Assembly: GCA_963682025.1 (NCBI GenBank)
Contig: OY821520.1
Location: 186,419,758 to 186,483,757, forward strand
Direction: 5' to 3'
Length of the DNA stretch: 64,000 bases
Source: Cordilura impudica
Taxonomy: Eukaryota; Arthropoda; Insecta; Diptera; Scathophagidae
Position numbers and translations under genes: made by a program. Position 1 is the stretch's first letter. Every line of letters starts with the position of its first letter. Below, piece by piece: positions 1 through 10,554 of the stretch. Under the pieces are notes generated by a model that was not told the origin of the DNA, did no database searches, and worked only from the letters and a program-made list of their open reading frames with translations.

Positions 1-40
1 AAAGTCATTATACCCAAACCACATAGTGGTATAGGGTATA
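1..40 (-). mobile_element. Helentron-like (mini-me/DINE type) element, 5' tip only
   Basis: These first 40 bases match the 5' terminus of the repeat family found complete at 47648-48452: in reverse complement they start TATACCCTATACCAC, followed by GTGGTTTGGG. The rest of this copy lies left of the window. Confidence 0.8.
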
Positions 41-424
41 AAAATAGAAACCAACAATTACCCGCAAAATGAGTAAAATTTACCAGGACTGGAACATTTA
101 AAAAAAGTGAAAGGAATAAAGATTTGGCAATATGTAAGATACGTCTTAAGGTCTAGTTAACCACACGTTGTTAAAATGTATCCGTACCGTAAATTTAACG
201 TTGGCATTTAGTGCAATTATAGAACGTAAAAAACGAACCAGCATGTTGCTGTGTAAAATTAACCAAACTTTATCAGCTGTTCACAAATGTCAGGTACACA
301 CGTAGCAAAAACCTATTTTCAACAGATTGGGACATTCCGGTTACGTGACAGTTGAGTTTCGTAACTGCTCTAAATGCTTTTTATGTAACAGAAAAAACAG
401 CTGACACGTTTTGTTAAGGTTACG
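41..424. other. Non-coding AT-rich stretch
   Basis: No coding signal was found. It probably includes the 5' end of the hAT relic that follows, because the BED-finger coding remnant starts at about 425, but no terminal inverted repeat could be fixed. Confidence 0.4.
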
Positions 425-1500
425 TGCGGCTAACTAGGCCTTTAAATCACTTTCATGCAAAGGTTCGGTGACTATTGGTCTGCGTAGGCATCAATGATGG
501 TCAAAGCACCTCAAAAAATGCAAAAAGATACAGGAACGGAAATAATTCAGTAATTGAATCTCTCTTAAAACGACCAATTATGGAATATGTTGATGGAAAA
601 TCTTTTCACAGAATTACTAAAAGTGAATTCATTAGAACATCTATGAGTGAACTTTTATGAAGATATGAAACGGCAGCTGATTAAAAAATAATTAAACACA
701 AAGATAATGCTAAAAAAATGAGTATATCCATTGATGAATGGACCAGCATGAAAAATAAAATAGTAACAAAGATTCAGACAATTTTGGGATGGTTACTGTC
801 GTTGGTAGTTGCCCTGATGAAAAAGCATTGGAATTAGTAAAAGAAAAATTAAAATCGTTTAATGACGATATAGTAGCGACAATGAAATTTGGAAGATTAT
901 CTTCTCAATTTCACCAACTTTGTAAAATCACGGGTTGCATTTGGCTGTTCTGAAAGTATTTTATACCAAGAAGACGCATCCTGATAACTTTGCTTGTATC
1001 GAGGAACTGGAATCTGATAAGGTATCTGAAATACAAGATTTAGAAAATGAAAATAATAACTCTGATGATGATTCTGATATAGAAGAAGCTATTAAATTCA
1101 TTCGAAAAATATCAAAAATGTTTAAAAACTCTCCCGTTAGAAATGCTATATTACAAAAATATGTAGTGGAAGAGGAGCAAAAAGAGCTAATGGTAATCTT
1201 AGATTGTTCTACTAGATGGAATACAATGGAGGCTATGGTAGAAAGATTTGTAAGAATTAGCGGCCCAATCAAAAAAGCATTATTAATTGAATTAAATTTC
1301 TGTAGTTTGTGGAATGACGACTAGGTTGAGGCTGCTGAAATAATATTAGCATTAAAACCACTCCGGATTACAATTGAAGCTCTTAGCCGAGAAGATTCTT
1401 AACTATTATCTGCTGAAGGAGCTCTCAGATTTTTGGTTACAACTTTGGAAAAATTGAACACTACCGAGATAATTATAATTTATTTTACAGACTCAAAATT
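425..1500 (+). pseudogene. hAT-superfamily transposase relic (BED finger type)
   Basis: This is a decayed hAT cut-and-paste transposase. A BED zinc-finger remnant (GSVTIGLRRH, then SKHLKK) is read at about 450-530. It is followed by SVIESLLKRPIMEYVD, by MSISIDEWTSMKNK near 719, where hAT proteins have their first catalytic Asp block, and by DNFGMVTVVGSCPDEKALEL after a frame change. The longest open piece, 935-1324, contains ILDCSTRWNTMEAMVERF, typical of the middle of hAT transposases. The reading continues as ALKPLRITIEALSRED, stop, AEGALRFLVTTLEKL to about 1450. There are at least three frameshifts and several stops, and no C-terminal dimerisation block, so it is dead. Superfamily is fairly sure; the family was not determined. 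Confidence 0.75.
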
Positions 1501-1740
1501 CATATTTCGATTCTCCCAATAGGCGACTTGAACAGGAGCACAATCGAAAAAGTTAATCAAATTTAAAAACTCATGTACTAGATCTCCAAAAATATTAAAG
1601 GAGTGCACCAGTATTCAATTCAAATCCTCAAAAATTTGAATAAAAATGTTGAAAACTAAAATAAATCTTGAATTAAACTGCTTTTAACGAGCGTTTATTC
1701 ACTGCGAAAATACATTAATTAATTAATTAAAATTTAAATA

Positions 1741-1903
1741 TATGTGACCTTCTCCGAGAAGAGGGACCTAGTGTGTGAAAATTAAGTTTTGAGAAAAAAA
1801 CGCATTTAAAGTTTCTACACCCTTTTAGGTACCAGAATCCACCGTTTTTGACACAACCCGTTTTTTGACACACTAGGTCCCTTTTCTCGGAGAAGGTCAC
1901 ATA
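1741..1903. mobile_element. 163-bp MITE with 36-bp terminal inverted repeats
   Basis: Arms at 1741-1776 (TATGTGACCTTCTCCGAGAA...) and 1868-1903 are inverted complements with one mismatch in 36 bases. TA flanks both sides (1739-1740 and 1904-1905), as expected for a Tc1/mariner-type target duplication. There is no coding capacity. The high arm identity suggests recent activity. The rest of 1500-2640 is AT-rich with nothing recognised. Confidence 0.75.
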
Positions 1904-2939
1904 TAAAGAATAAAAAATAATTTACAATTTTTGGTATATTCGATACAACAGTTTTTAATGAAAAAACTAGACAGTTGAAGCTAGAAAGAAAATTGCCTTT
2001 GTCAAATATTTAAAATTAAAAATTAGAAACGAAAGTATAAATAAACCAACAAACAAATAATAGCAATATATATAAAAAGAATAATTAACTGGTGGCATTA
2101 TATGGGACGACATGATTTATAAGAATTGTCTAAAACTAAGGGACCAGTTGAACGCAAAGTTGATTGTTTAGCCGTTACAGCTTTTGTGGCATATGTGCCA
2201 AATGAATAACGCACTGAGTCAGCGGCAGCCAATCTAAATTAATAGATATTTGTTTACGGTAACGTCTTGGTATCCAAGCGATGCCATATAAATTTGGTAA
2301 ATTACAACACTGGTAAAAAGGCATTGGTACGGTGGGTTGGAAGAGATGTAATTCATTACTTTCTGTAACGAAAAGTCAATAAAATCCATATTAGAACACG
2401 ATGTTACGTACAGAGCGCACCAAATGAGCCTATTTTACTACAGTAAATGGGGTAAACTTTTTTGGCTATATTTTAAAGTTTTATTGCTCTGATTGAGAAC
2501 GCTTTTACTCAATTGCTTTTGAATAGTGTTCTTTTTCTAAATTCAAAAGGCTCATTATGGGCACTAATTTTCGAGTAATTGAATTAACGCTTATAATGAT
2601 GTTGCAAACGCTGTTTGGCTTTAAGACGTTGACTTAAGTTTTAACGATGTACTTGGATTGTTAAAGAATTGTAATTTATATTTTCATGGTATGTTGTAAA
2701 TATCAAGCAACTTTCGTGGTTGCACCTTACACGCAATACCTAATTTTTGATAGAATAAAACTTTTTGAAATAGATAAAATTCATGCATTTGTAAACTGTT
2801 CTAATAAAGAGCAGTTTCTTGTTTGTTATCCAGTAGCAAATGAATTCTTATTATCACTGACCGATGTTCAAAGATATCCTAGCCTTCAAACTGACTATGG
2901 AAAATGTTCAATATGCCGAGCAGAATATAATTAAAATGC

Positions 2940-3701
2940 AAATAATTTTAAAATTCCAAAATTGTTTCACGAATTTTTAAACTCTAAAAGAAGACCGCGA
3001 GTTTTTGCCGGTATTGAAATATCGATGTGATGAATCAGGAGTTATTTGATGCTCAATACAACAAATCAAATATTATTCAGTCAAACAATTAACATCGACT
3101 CCATTAATCGATCAATCAGATGTTGTACATGGCTTAAAGCATCCAAAATTATCATTTAGTCAAGGAGCTGGTGGGATTCCCAGTACAATATAAATTTTCT
3201 GTGTTGATAGTTTATCCACCTCCTTAACATAAATGTTTAATACGTCCATTAAATTTGGTTATTTTTCTAAACGGTGGAGAGAACAATAGACCATACTTTT
3301 ATTCAACACCGGAAGTAAGTTAGATATAAAAAATTCTAGAGGAATCGCTAATCAAATCTGATTCTGTATGCCGCCAGTTATCGTCTATTATAACATGGCT
3401 TTCATAAGGGCTGTTCAACCGTCACCAATTTGTTACATTTCAAAACTATACTTAATCGTGAATTTGTTAAACTCATGCTGTGTGTACTGATTTCAGTAAA
3501 GCGTTGGACAGGGTTAATCATAAACTTCCTGATAATAAATTGTATCTTTTGGGGTTTACTCCGAAAAGCTTAAGTTGGATTAAATCATTCCTTTGTAATA
3601 GAAAACAGACAGTGTGATACAAAAGTTGTAATTCTAAAAGCATAGATGTTTTTAGGGTATTCCCCAAGGTAGCCATCTCGGTCAATTTTATTTTTCCTTT
3701 T
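2940..3701 (+). pseudogene. Non-LTR retrotransposon relic (Jockey/I group), 5' part
   Basis: This is a degenerate reverse transcriptase of a LINE. Readable blocks are LSFSQGAGGIPS near 3160, SIKFGYFSKRW near 3250, the catalytic-box relative DFSKALDRVNHK at about 3491, LLGFTPKSLSWIKSFLCNRKQ near 3548, and the relative of the GxPQGSxLGP box at 3655-3690. Frames shift several times. The element is interrupted at 3701 by the Helentron-like copy and resumes at 4470. An open stretch of 82 codons at 2686-2934, with two Cys pairs near its end, may be an upstream part of the same element, but I do not recognise it. Confidence 0.65.
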
Positions 3702-4469
3702 TATACCCTATACCACTATGTGGTTTGGGCTGCTGTTTCTAACTACCAAAAATATTTGACCTAGACCCATCTTTTATTATACCGATCGACTCAGAATCAC
3801 TTTCTGAGTCGATTTAGCGATATCCGTCCGTCCGTCCGTCCGTCGGTCTGTGTGTCCATGTAAACCTTGTAATCAAACTACAGGTCGCAAATATGGATAT
3901 ACTTTGATGAAATTTGGTATATAAGCTTTTATCGGCCATGGGATGAACGCTATTGAAGTTGATGAAATTCGGTCCATGTTGAGACCTGGTCCCCATAAAA
4001 ATGACCCCTATGAAATTCCCATAAGATCAAAATTATCATATAGATCTCAGTCATATTGGGGTTGTATGTGTTTATTATATCCACTAATTAGTAGTCTAAA
4101 AATAATCCCTATAGGACAATTCTTAGTCATAGGCCCCATATACAGCTTCTTCACTTAAATATATCAAAAAAACAAAAATATTACACAGATTTTTCTCAAA
4201 TTTGGTTTGTATAAATTTTTTCAAAATATAAGTGACTTTACCAAATATGGTCAGAATCGGTTCATTTTTCGAGCTAGTCCACATATAAATATAGCACCCG
4301 ATATGAACTTTTTCATATCTGCAGCCAAAAAAATTAATAACAATGCCACTCAAATTTGGTTTATGCTTATTTTCGATATCGAATTAGTTGGACGGAAGAG
4401 ATAGGGTCTCGAAACCATGGTATAGGGTATCGTATAGTCGGTCTATACCGACCATAATTTCTTACTTGT
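3702..4469 (+). mobile_element. Helentron-like (mini-me/DINE type) non-autonomous element
   Basis: It begins TATACCCTATACCACTATG, carries a GTCC tract at about 3826-3844, and ends with an imperfect copy of the family palindrome and CTTACTTGT. It has lost part of the GTATAATGACTTTG segment next to its 5' hairpin. It sits inside a LINE reading frame, which fixes its insertion as younger than that LINE. The short open frames in it recur in other copies and are not genes. Confidence 0.8.
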
Positions 4470-5180
4470 TATAAATTATCTACCAAATATAATAAAATTT
4501 TCCAATATAGTTATGAAAAAAAAATCTGATCACAAATACCTTCAAGATGATCTTAATAGTTTCTATCTATGGTGCAGAACTAATTTAGTGGAACTAAATC
4601 TAAGCGAATGCAAATATATGCGAGTTTGCAGAAAAATATTCACATCTGTATTCTCTACATTGGGCGGACGCACGTTGGCACAAGTCAATGTTTTCATTAT
4701 ACTACTACTACTTGATGCAAGGCTAAATTTTATATCACTCAACGACATGACGGTAAACAAAGCTAGGTTGTTTTAGCTTTCATTAAACGATGGGCTAAGG
4801 AATTTATGGATCCCTGTATAACAAACCAATTGTACACATCGCTTGTGAGCCCAATTCTTGAATATGGTTCTGTTATTTGGGATCATCAGTACAATATCCA
4901 CATTAATTACATCGAATCTGTTCAAATTCATTTCTGTTTCCGTAGTCTGCAATGGAATCCTGTAGATCTTCATACCCTATCATATTAGCATTAATTAAGT
5001 TTCAAATCTTAATAGAAGGAGAACTAGTAGGACGTGCTGTTCGTGTATAATGGAGATGTTTGTTCAGCATTCATTCCAAATAAAATAACGTTACATGTTG
5101 CGAACGACCCGTCACTAAATACCACTTTGTATTCTTTTTTTCACTCAAATTATGCTAACGCTGATCGTTAAGGAGAATAT
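4470..5180 (+). pseudogene. Non-LTR retrotransposon relic (Jockey/I group), 3' part
   Basis: This continues the LINE broken at 3701. Readable blocks are KYLQDDLNSFYLWCRTNL at 4530-4590, VELNLSECKYM, LLDARLNFIS near 4710, then FIKRWAKEFMDPCITNQ and PILEYGSVIWDHQYNIHINY at about 4850-4910, which match the C-terminal part of Jockey-group ORF2. Reading becomes unclear after about 5030. The part carrying the YADD motif lies at the Helentron junction and is missing or unreadable. Confidence 0.65.
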
Positions 5181-5189
5181 ATAGAAATA

Positions 5190-5590
5190 TATAGCAATTT
5201 TTGATTGTGGAGATTTTTGAACTTGGCGATTTTTAATTTTGGCGATTATTGATTTTGGAGATTTTTGACTTTAGCGGTTTTTGTTTTTTTTTTTTGCGAT
5301 TTTTGATTTTGGCGATTTTTGTATTCGCGATTTTTGATTTTCTTGGCTATTTTTGATTTTGGCGATGTTGGTGTTTTACGATTTTTGTTATTCGCAATTT
5401 TCGGTTGTGGCAATTTTTTTATGGCGATTTTCGTTTTTGACAATTTTTGTTGTTCACTATTTTCGGTTTTGGCGAATTTTGACTTTGACGTTTTTAATTT
5501 TTTGGTGATATTTGGTTTTTGGAGAATTTTGTTATTCGTGATTTTCAGTTTTGACCATTTTTATTCTGGCTATTTCGTCCATATTTCCTC
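5190..5590. repeat. Degenerate T/G-rich short tandem repeat
   Basis: Imperfect repeats of a unit close to GGCGATTTTTGATTTT (about 14-18 bp) run through this stretch, strongly diverged. Long open frames here on both strands are by-products of the repeat. Confidence 0.6.
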
Positions 5591-5644
5591 ACATTGGTTA
5601 TTAATATATTTGTCAAAAGTTTAAAGACTGTCATTTTATAGTAG

Positions 5645-6045
5645 TTCATATTTTTTTGTATAGGAGGGCCACACCCATCGTTCCGATCCCGTCAATTTTT
5701 TGGGCAACTACTCACGTTAATAACTTATGACCTCAGACAAAAGCTTTTTCTATTACAGCACTCCGGTTACATGATATGATCCCTCTCATCTCTTTTCCGA
5801 GTACTAACATTGCTAAGTTATGAACTCAGACAAAGTCACAAGGCTTTCTCTTTTACAGTACTATAGCCACGCCAATTTTTTCAATCCCGCCCATTTTTTC
5901 AGCGACTCTTTACATTAGTTTAGTATCTATATTTACATAGTTTCAAAACTCTTGCTGTCGTAGTACTCCAGATATTATATGTTAAAATTAGGTGTAAAAA
6001 ATTTACTTTTTTTGGGAGATGCCACTCCCACTTGAAAAAAACCAA
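5645..6045. repeat. Dispersed repeat, related to 61690-61870
   Basis: ACTACTCACGTTAATAA, GACCTCAGACAAA, AAAAATTTACTTT and GGGAGATGCCACTCCCAC have counterparts in the same order at 61730-61850. The block itself holds two or three diverged internal copies of the CCCATTTTTT / CTCACGTTAATAAC / GACAAAG pattern. No coding sequence is seen. Confidence 0.55.
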
Positions 6046-6051
6046 AAAAAA

Positions 6052-7600
6052 ACAAGTAAGAAAATTATAGTCGGTCTAGACCGACTATACGATACCCTAT
6101 ACCATGCGTTTAGAGACCCTATCTCTTAGGCCCAACTAACTGGACATAGAAAATAAGCAAAAACCAAATTTGAGTGGGATTTTTATTAATTTTTTTGGCT
6201 GCAGATATGAAAAAGTTCATATCGGATGCTATATCTATTTAGGGACTTGGTCCAAAAATGGACCGATCCTGATCATGTTTGGTAAAGTCTCTTGTATTTT
6301 GCAAAAATATATACAAACAAAATTTGAGAAGAATCAGTGCAATATTTATACCCTATACCACTATGTGGTTTGGGTATAATGACTTTGTGCTGCTGTTTGT
6401 AACAACCAAAAATATTTGACCTAGACCCATCTTTAATTATACCGATCGAATCAGAATCACTTTCTGAGTTGATTTAACAATGTCCGTCCGTCCGTCCGTC
6501 CGTCCGTCTGTGTGTCCATGTAAAGCTTGTAATCAAACTGCAGGTCGCAAATATGAATATATTTTGATGAAATTTGGTATATAAGCTTTTATCGGCCATG
6601 GAATGAACGCTATTGAAATTGGTGAGAATCGGTCCATGTTCAGACCTAGCCCCCATACAAATTACCCATATGAAATCGACATAAATTGCCATAAGATCCA
6701 AATTGCCATATATATCTTACTCAAATTGGGTTTGTATGCGTTCATTACATCCACTAATGAGTAGTCCAAAAATGATCCCTTTGACCCCATATAGAGCTGC
6801 TTCCCGATCTTCACTTAAATCTATTAAAAAACAAAAATATTGCACTGATATTTTTGCAAAATACAAGAGACTTTACCAAACATGATCAGGATCGGTCCAT
6901 TTTTGGACCTAGTCCCTTTATAGATGTAGCGTCCGATGTGAACTTTTTCATATCTGCAGCCAAAAAAATTAATAAAAATCCCACTCAAATTTGGTTTTTG
7001 CTTATTTTCAATGTCCAGTTAGTTGGGCCTAAGAGATAGGGTTTCTAAACGCATGGTATAGGGTATCGTATAGTCGGTCTAGACCGACTATAATTTTCTT
7101 ACTTGTTTTGTTTTTTAATAGATTTAAGTGAAGATCGGGAAGCAGCTCTATATGAGGTCAAAGGGATCATTTTTGGACTACTCATTAATGGATGTAATGA
7201 ACGCATACGAACCCAATTTGAGTAAGAGCTATATGACAATTTGGATCTTATGGCAATTTATGTCGATTTCATATGGGTAATTTGTATGGGGGCTAGGTCT
7301 GAACATGGACCGATTCTCACCAATTTCAATAGCGTTCATCCCATGGCCGATAAAAGCTTATGTACCAAATTTCATCAAAATACATTCATATTTGCGACCT
7401 GCACTTTGATTACAAGCTTTACATGGACACACAGACGGACGGACGGACGGACGGATGGACGGACATTGTTAAATCAACTCAGAAAGTGATTCTGATTCGA
7501 TCGGTATAATTAAAGATGGGTCTAGGTCAAATATTTTTGGTTGTTACAAACAGCAGCACAAAGTCATTATACCCAAACCACATAGTGGTATAGGGTATAA
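6052..7600 (-). mobile_element. Helentron-like element (outer copy), interrupted by a second copy
   Basis: On the minus strand it starts TATACCCTATACCAC (right end, 7600) and ends CTTACTTGT (left end, 6052), next to the perfect 24-bp palindrome at about 6066-6089. Its own sequence is 6052-6346 plus 7107-7600. The (GTCC)n tract is at 7433-7464. Joining the two halves across the insert gives exactly the sequence seen uninterrupted in the copy at 47648-48452, so the insertion added no bases. Confidence 0.85.
6347..7106 (+). mobile_element. Helentron-like element (inner, nested copy)
   Basis: This is a complete 760-bp member, TATACCC... to ...CTTACTTGT, with its (GTCC)n tract at 6482-6505 and its palindrome before the 3' end. 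It lies in opposite orientation inside the outer copy, between two T residues of a T run, without target-site duplication. Confidence 0.85.
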
Positions 7601-7604
7601 ATAT

Positions 7605-7725
7605 ATATAGGCTATTTTCCCTTCCGGATAGGCAGTTACCTACTGTAAGAATTTCAAGACGATCGGTCCAGTGGTGTAGTTTCCTATAAACCGCAAACGA
7701 AACTCCATTTTTATATATAGATTGG
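7605..7725 (+). repeat. Possible 3' tail of a non-LTR element
   Basis: GAATTTCAAGACGATCGGTC and CCATTTTTATATATAGATT resemble the conserved tails of short RTE/SINE-like repeats in insects. The element at 61545-62015 has the same kind of ending. There is no coding sequence. Confidence 0.35.
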
Positions 7726-7729
7726 TATC

Positions 7730-9270
7730 TATAATATTAACAGGTAAGGCGATTTCTTGTGACCGATGATTTGTCCACAGTTTTCTCCCGATTTGGACAA
7801 AGTACTTCTTTTGAAAGGTATTTCTTTTTAGTTGTCCACTAGATTTACAGATTTTTCAATTTTTAAAATTTTTTTTTTGAGGAAAATGCATTTAAACTTG
7901 CTACTAACACATACGTAAAATTATACAATGCTATGCGTGTGTTTATTAAATTTGTTAATGTGTTTGTGAGTTTGTTTTCTTTATTCACAATAATAATTAT
8001 GTTTAATTGAAAAATTGTTTTGGTCATAAACCAATAATTGGACATAAACCAATAACGACAATAATCGATATTTAAAAAGTGTTGAATTGTGAATTGGCTA
8101 AAATTGATTAGCACACCTTTAGGGTCCTTATTAAATGAAAAAATAAAATTTCCTAGTCTTTATGAATAGTCTGAAATGATTAAATTCATATACTTAAATA
8201 AATAAATAAAAATAATAAAACGTTGAATCACACATGTCACACATAAGGTTGTTTTTTTCTCAAAGGTATTCAATATTCACTTGCCAATATTAAAGATGGG
8301 GCATACTGTACCTCAACTTTAAGTTTTCATTACAAAAAAAAATTTTTTTTTTAACCGTAGCGAATTTAAATTTCAGCCACTGTCCACAAAAGCAGCAATA
8401 ACTTTGACAGTTCAGTTCAAAAAAAGCAAACATTTTAAATGATCGATTTTGACAACAACCGTTGCAGAATTTGATACACTTAAGTATTAGCATTAATCAT
8501 CACCTTAAGTACATTTCAAGAGAATGTATGTGCTCTAACCGCTATGTAATTAAGTGATGCAAACAAAGATTGTATTATAAGATTATCATCATCAGGAAGC
8601 TTGAAAATAAAATTGTGATGTTCCACTAATCAACAAAATTTAATAAAAAAAAAATCTAATAAATTATTTATTATGAGAATAAATGAAAGCAGAAATTTTG
8701 ATTTTTTTTGCAGATTATTCAAATACTACGTCTATTTCAGCGTAAAAAGTTGTGTGGCTGACGTTTATTATATTTGTTGCTGTGGTTGTACTCTTACTAT
8801 CAATATAGGTTTAGTTGGAAAATAGTCTATAATTAAGTTAAATTCATTTAGTCATAGTTAAAGCATTCGATATGAAAAAATTGATTCATTCATCAAAAAT
8901 ATAAATTGGAAATATTTTTTTCTTTTTTTTTTGTTTTTTTTTTTTTTGTATTAAAACCAAATTACAAGCTGTAAACAGATACCATAGCACAAATACCTCT
9001 CTAGCGTTGTTTTCTTAAGTTTTATAAACTATTTTTTTAGGCGTGCAATGTTATGATGTAATATAAACTCTTGAAAGTTAATGGTTAAGTATCACTTTTC
9101 TTAAAATAAAAACAAAATTTGTTTTTCTGAAAACCTCAAAGTGTAACAAACTACATATAAATAACTAGCAAAGATGTGGTGGCAAATGCAGAGATGACAT
9201 ATCGATTTCAAATCCGGCGGAAGTTAAGGAAGTTGCATTATCTTATTACCATATCAGGAATTTGTAAAAT
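7730..9270. other. AT-rich non-coding region upstream of the Gln-rich gene
   Basis: No convincing reading frame on either strand. It contains long T runs at about 8917-8949 and the block at 8318-8640 that recurs at 15950-16265. Regulatory sequence for the gene at 9339 may lie here, but no specific site was identified beyond its TATA box. Confidence 0.5.
8318..8640 (+). repeat. Non-coding block A, homologous to 15950-16265
   Basis: Colinear similarity to the block at 15950-16265 includes GAATTTAAATTT, AACTTTGACAG, AGCAAA, AATTAAGTG and, at the end, GAAAATAAAA followed by TGTGATGTTC and TAATCA. The AATAAA with a GT-rich stretch after it looks like a poly(A) site, so both blocks could be 3' ends of duplicated, now lost, genes, or copies of an unnamed repeat. 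Confidence 0.5.
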
Positions 9271-9273
9271 TTA

Positions 9274-9281
9274 CTATAAAA
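9274..9281 (+). promoter_or_regulatory. TATA box of the Gln-rich gene
   Basis: CTATAAAA lies 58-65 bp before the start codon at 9339. Transcription would begin near 9305, giving a leader of about 35 bases. Confidence 0.5.
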
Positions 9282-9338
9282 TGCGATGCCAATGAAAGAC
9301 AAACATTAGTTGCTTCGACAGCCAACATTTCGAACAGC

Positions 9339-10298
9339 ATGAATTTTCTATTAACTGTAATTCTCGTAAATAAATTATTTATTTATTTAATGGCTCACTG
9401 TGACGCTGTGTCTTATAATCATGGCAAAAGAGAACTGAATTTTGTTACTTATCCCAACAATAATGTACACCAGAATATTCGCAGCGATTATAATAACTAC
9501 AATACACAAAATACTTTAGAAGATCCTGGCTATACTCCACAAATTGATAATGCCGATTCTAATACTAATCAGGAAAATGCTTTATTGGGCGAAAGATCTT
9601 TAAATGCAACCAGTTATCAAAATTTGGTGGAATTTAATAATCCGGCCGGACAAATGTTTCAGTTGCTGTATGTACCCCTCAATCCAAATAATAGACAGCC
9701 AACACCAGCAGCTGGAGAAGCAGCCAGAACACTAGATAATAACCAACAACAGCAACAACAACAGCAGCAGCAACAGCAACTGGCGACAAATGGTAATACC
9801 CCAAATTTGGCCTACCAAGGACCTCATTTGTTTCCGTCCCAGCCAACAACTGCAATTTTAAATACAAAACAACCGGTCCCACAAAATAATTACAACAATA
9901 TACCAGTACAAGCCCAACAAAACCACATCAATTATCCAGCCTATAACTATGCAAATATTCATAATAGATACCCCATGCCACAGCCTATTGTACCACGATT
10001 TAACCCAAATTCCAAACTGCCCTCTAAAATGGAGGCCCCCTTTATGCCTTCACAATTTTTAGGTTTTGGCCAACAGCAGCTGCAACAGCAACAACAGCAC
10101 CAACAACATCAACAACAGCAACATGTACATCCTCGGCCCTACGTAAACCAATTTCCAGCTTCGGCTCATTATCACCAAACGATAAAACCCGTACATGAAA
10201 CAACTCAGCAACACTACCAACCATCAGCTGCGAATCGTGCCAGCTTGATGTTTGTGGCTCCAAATAATTTTTATAATTTATATAGAAAATCTCAATGA
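9339..10298 (+). CDS. Secreted Gln/Asn-rich protein, 319 aa, function unknown
   Basis: A single open frame begins with a hydrophobic signal peptide (residues 1 to about 23, MNFLLTVILV...AHCDA), so the product is probably secreted. The mature part is rich in Asn, Gln, Pro and Tyr. A pure Gln tract lies at about residues 135-148 and a Gln/His tract at about 243-264. Between them are NPNNRQP and Tyr/Asn-rich stretches, and the end is FVAPNNFYNLYRKSQ. There are no Cys pairs or enzyme motifs. Low-complexity secreted proteins of this kind occur in insect extracellular matrix, cuticle, eggshell and salivary secretions; which applies here cannot be told. The start is supported by the signal peptide and by the TATA box 58 bp upstream. 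No intron is needed. AATAAA follows at 10453. The nearest elements on either side are transposons, so the neighbours give no functional hint. I do not recognise an orthologue. Confidence 0.75.
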   Translation: MNFLLTVILVNKLFIYLMAHCDAVSYNHGKRELNFVTYPNNNVHQNIRSDYNNYNTQNTLEDPGYTPQIDNADSNTNQENALLGERSLNATSYQNLVEFNNPAGQMFQLLYVPLNPNNRQPTPAAGEAARTLDNNQQQQQQQQQQQQLATNGNTPNLAYQGPHLFPSQPTTAILNTKQPVPQNNYNNIPVQAQQNHINYPAYNYANIHNRYPMPQPIVPRFNPNSKLPSKMEAPFMPSQFLGFGQQQLQQQQQHQQHQQQQHVHPRPYVNQFPASAHYHQTIKPVHETTQQHYQPSAANRASLMFVAPNNFYNLYRKSQ

Positions 10299-10452
10299 TT
10301 TGAAAATTATTTTATTTTTTTTTATTAAAATTATTCATAATATTTATAAAATTTTATATTTAATTTAATTCTAATAAGTTTCACAATATTTATTTTTTAA
10401 GTCTCAAAATTAATTTGTTATTTATTAATATTTGTTTTTTTTTTTTTTTTTA

Positions 10453-10458
10453 AATAAA
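10453..10458 (+). promoter_or_regulatory. Poly(A) signal of the Gln-rich gene
   Basis: AATAAA lies 155 bases after the stop codon, after a T run. Confidence 0.45.
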
Positions 10459-10554
10459 ATATTTTAAAAGTCATGGCTGGTTCCTTAATTTTTACCTCTT
10501 ATTTTGGGGAAAAAATCCTGAGCAAAACTTATAAAATATATATATTCTATATTT

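Noticed and set aside
2686..2934. 82-codon frame with CSIC at its end as a host gene
   Set aside because: It lies just before a LINE relic, has no start context or signals, and could be a piece of that element; no family was recognised.
5246..5624. Lys-rich (minus) and Phe-rich (plus) frames
   Set aside because: Both come from the degenerate GGCGATTTTT repeat.
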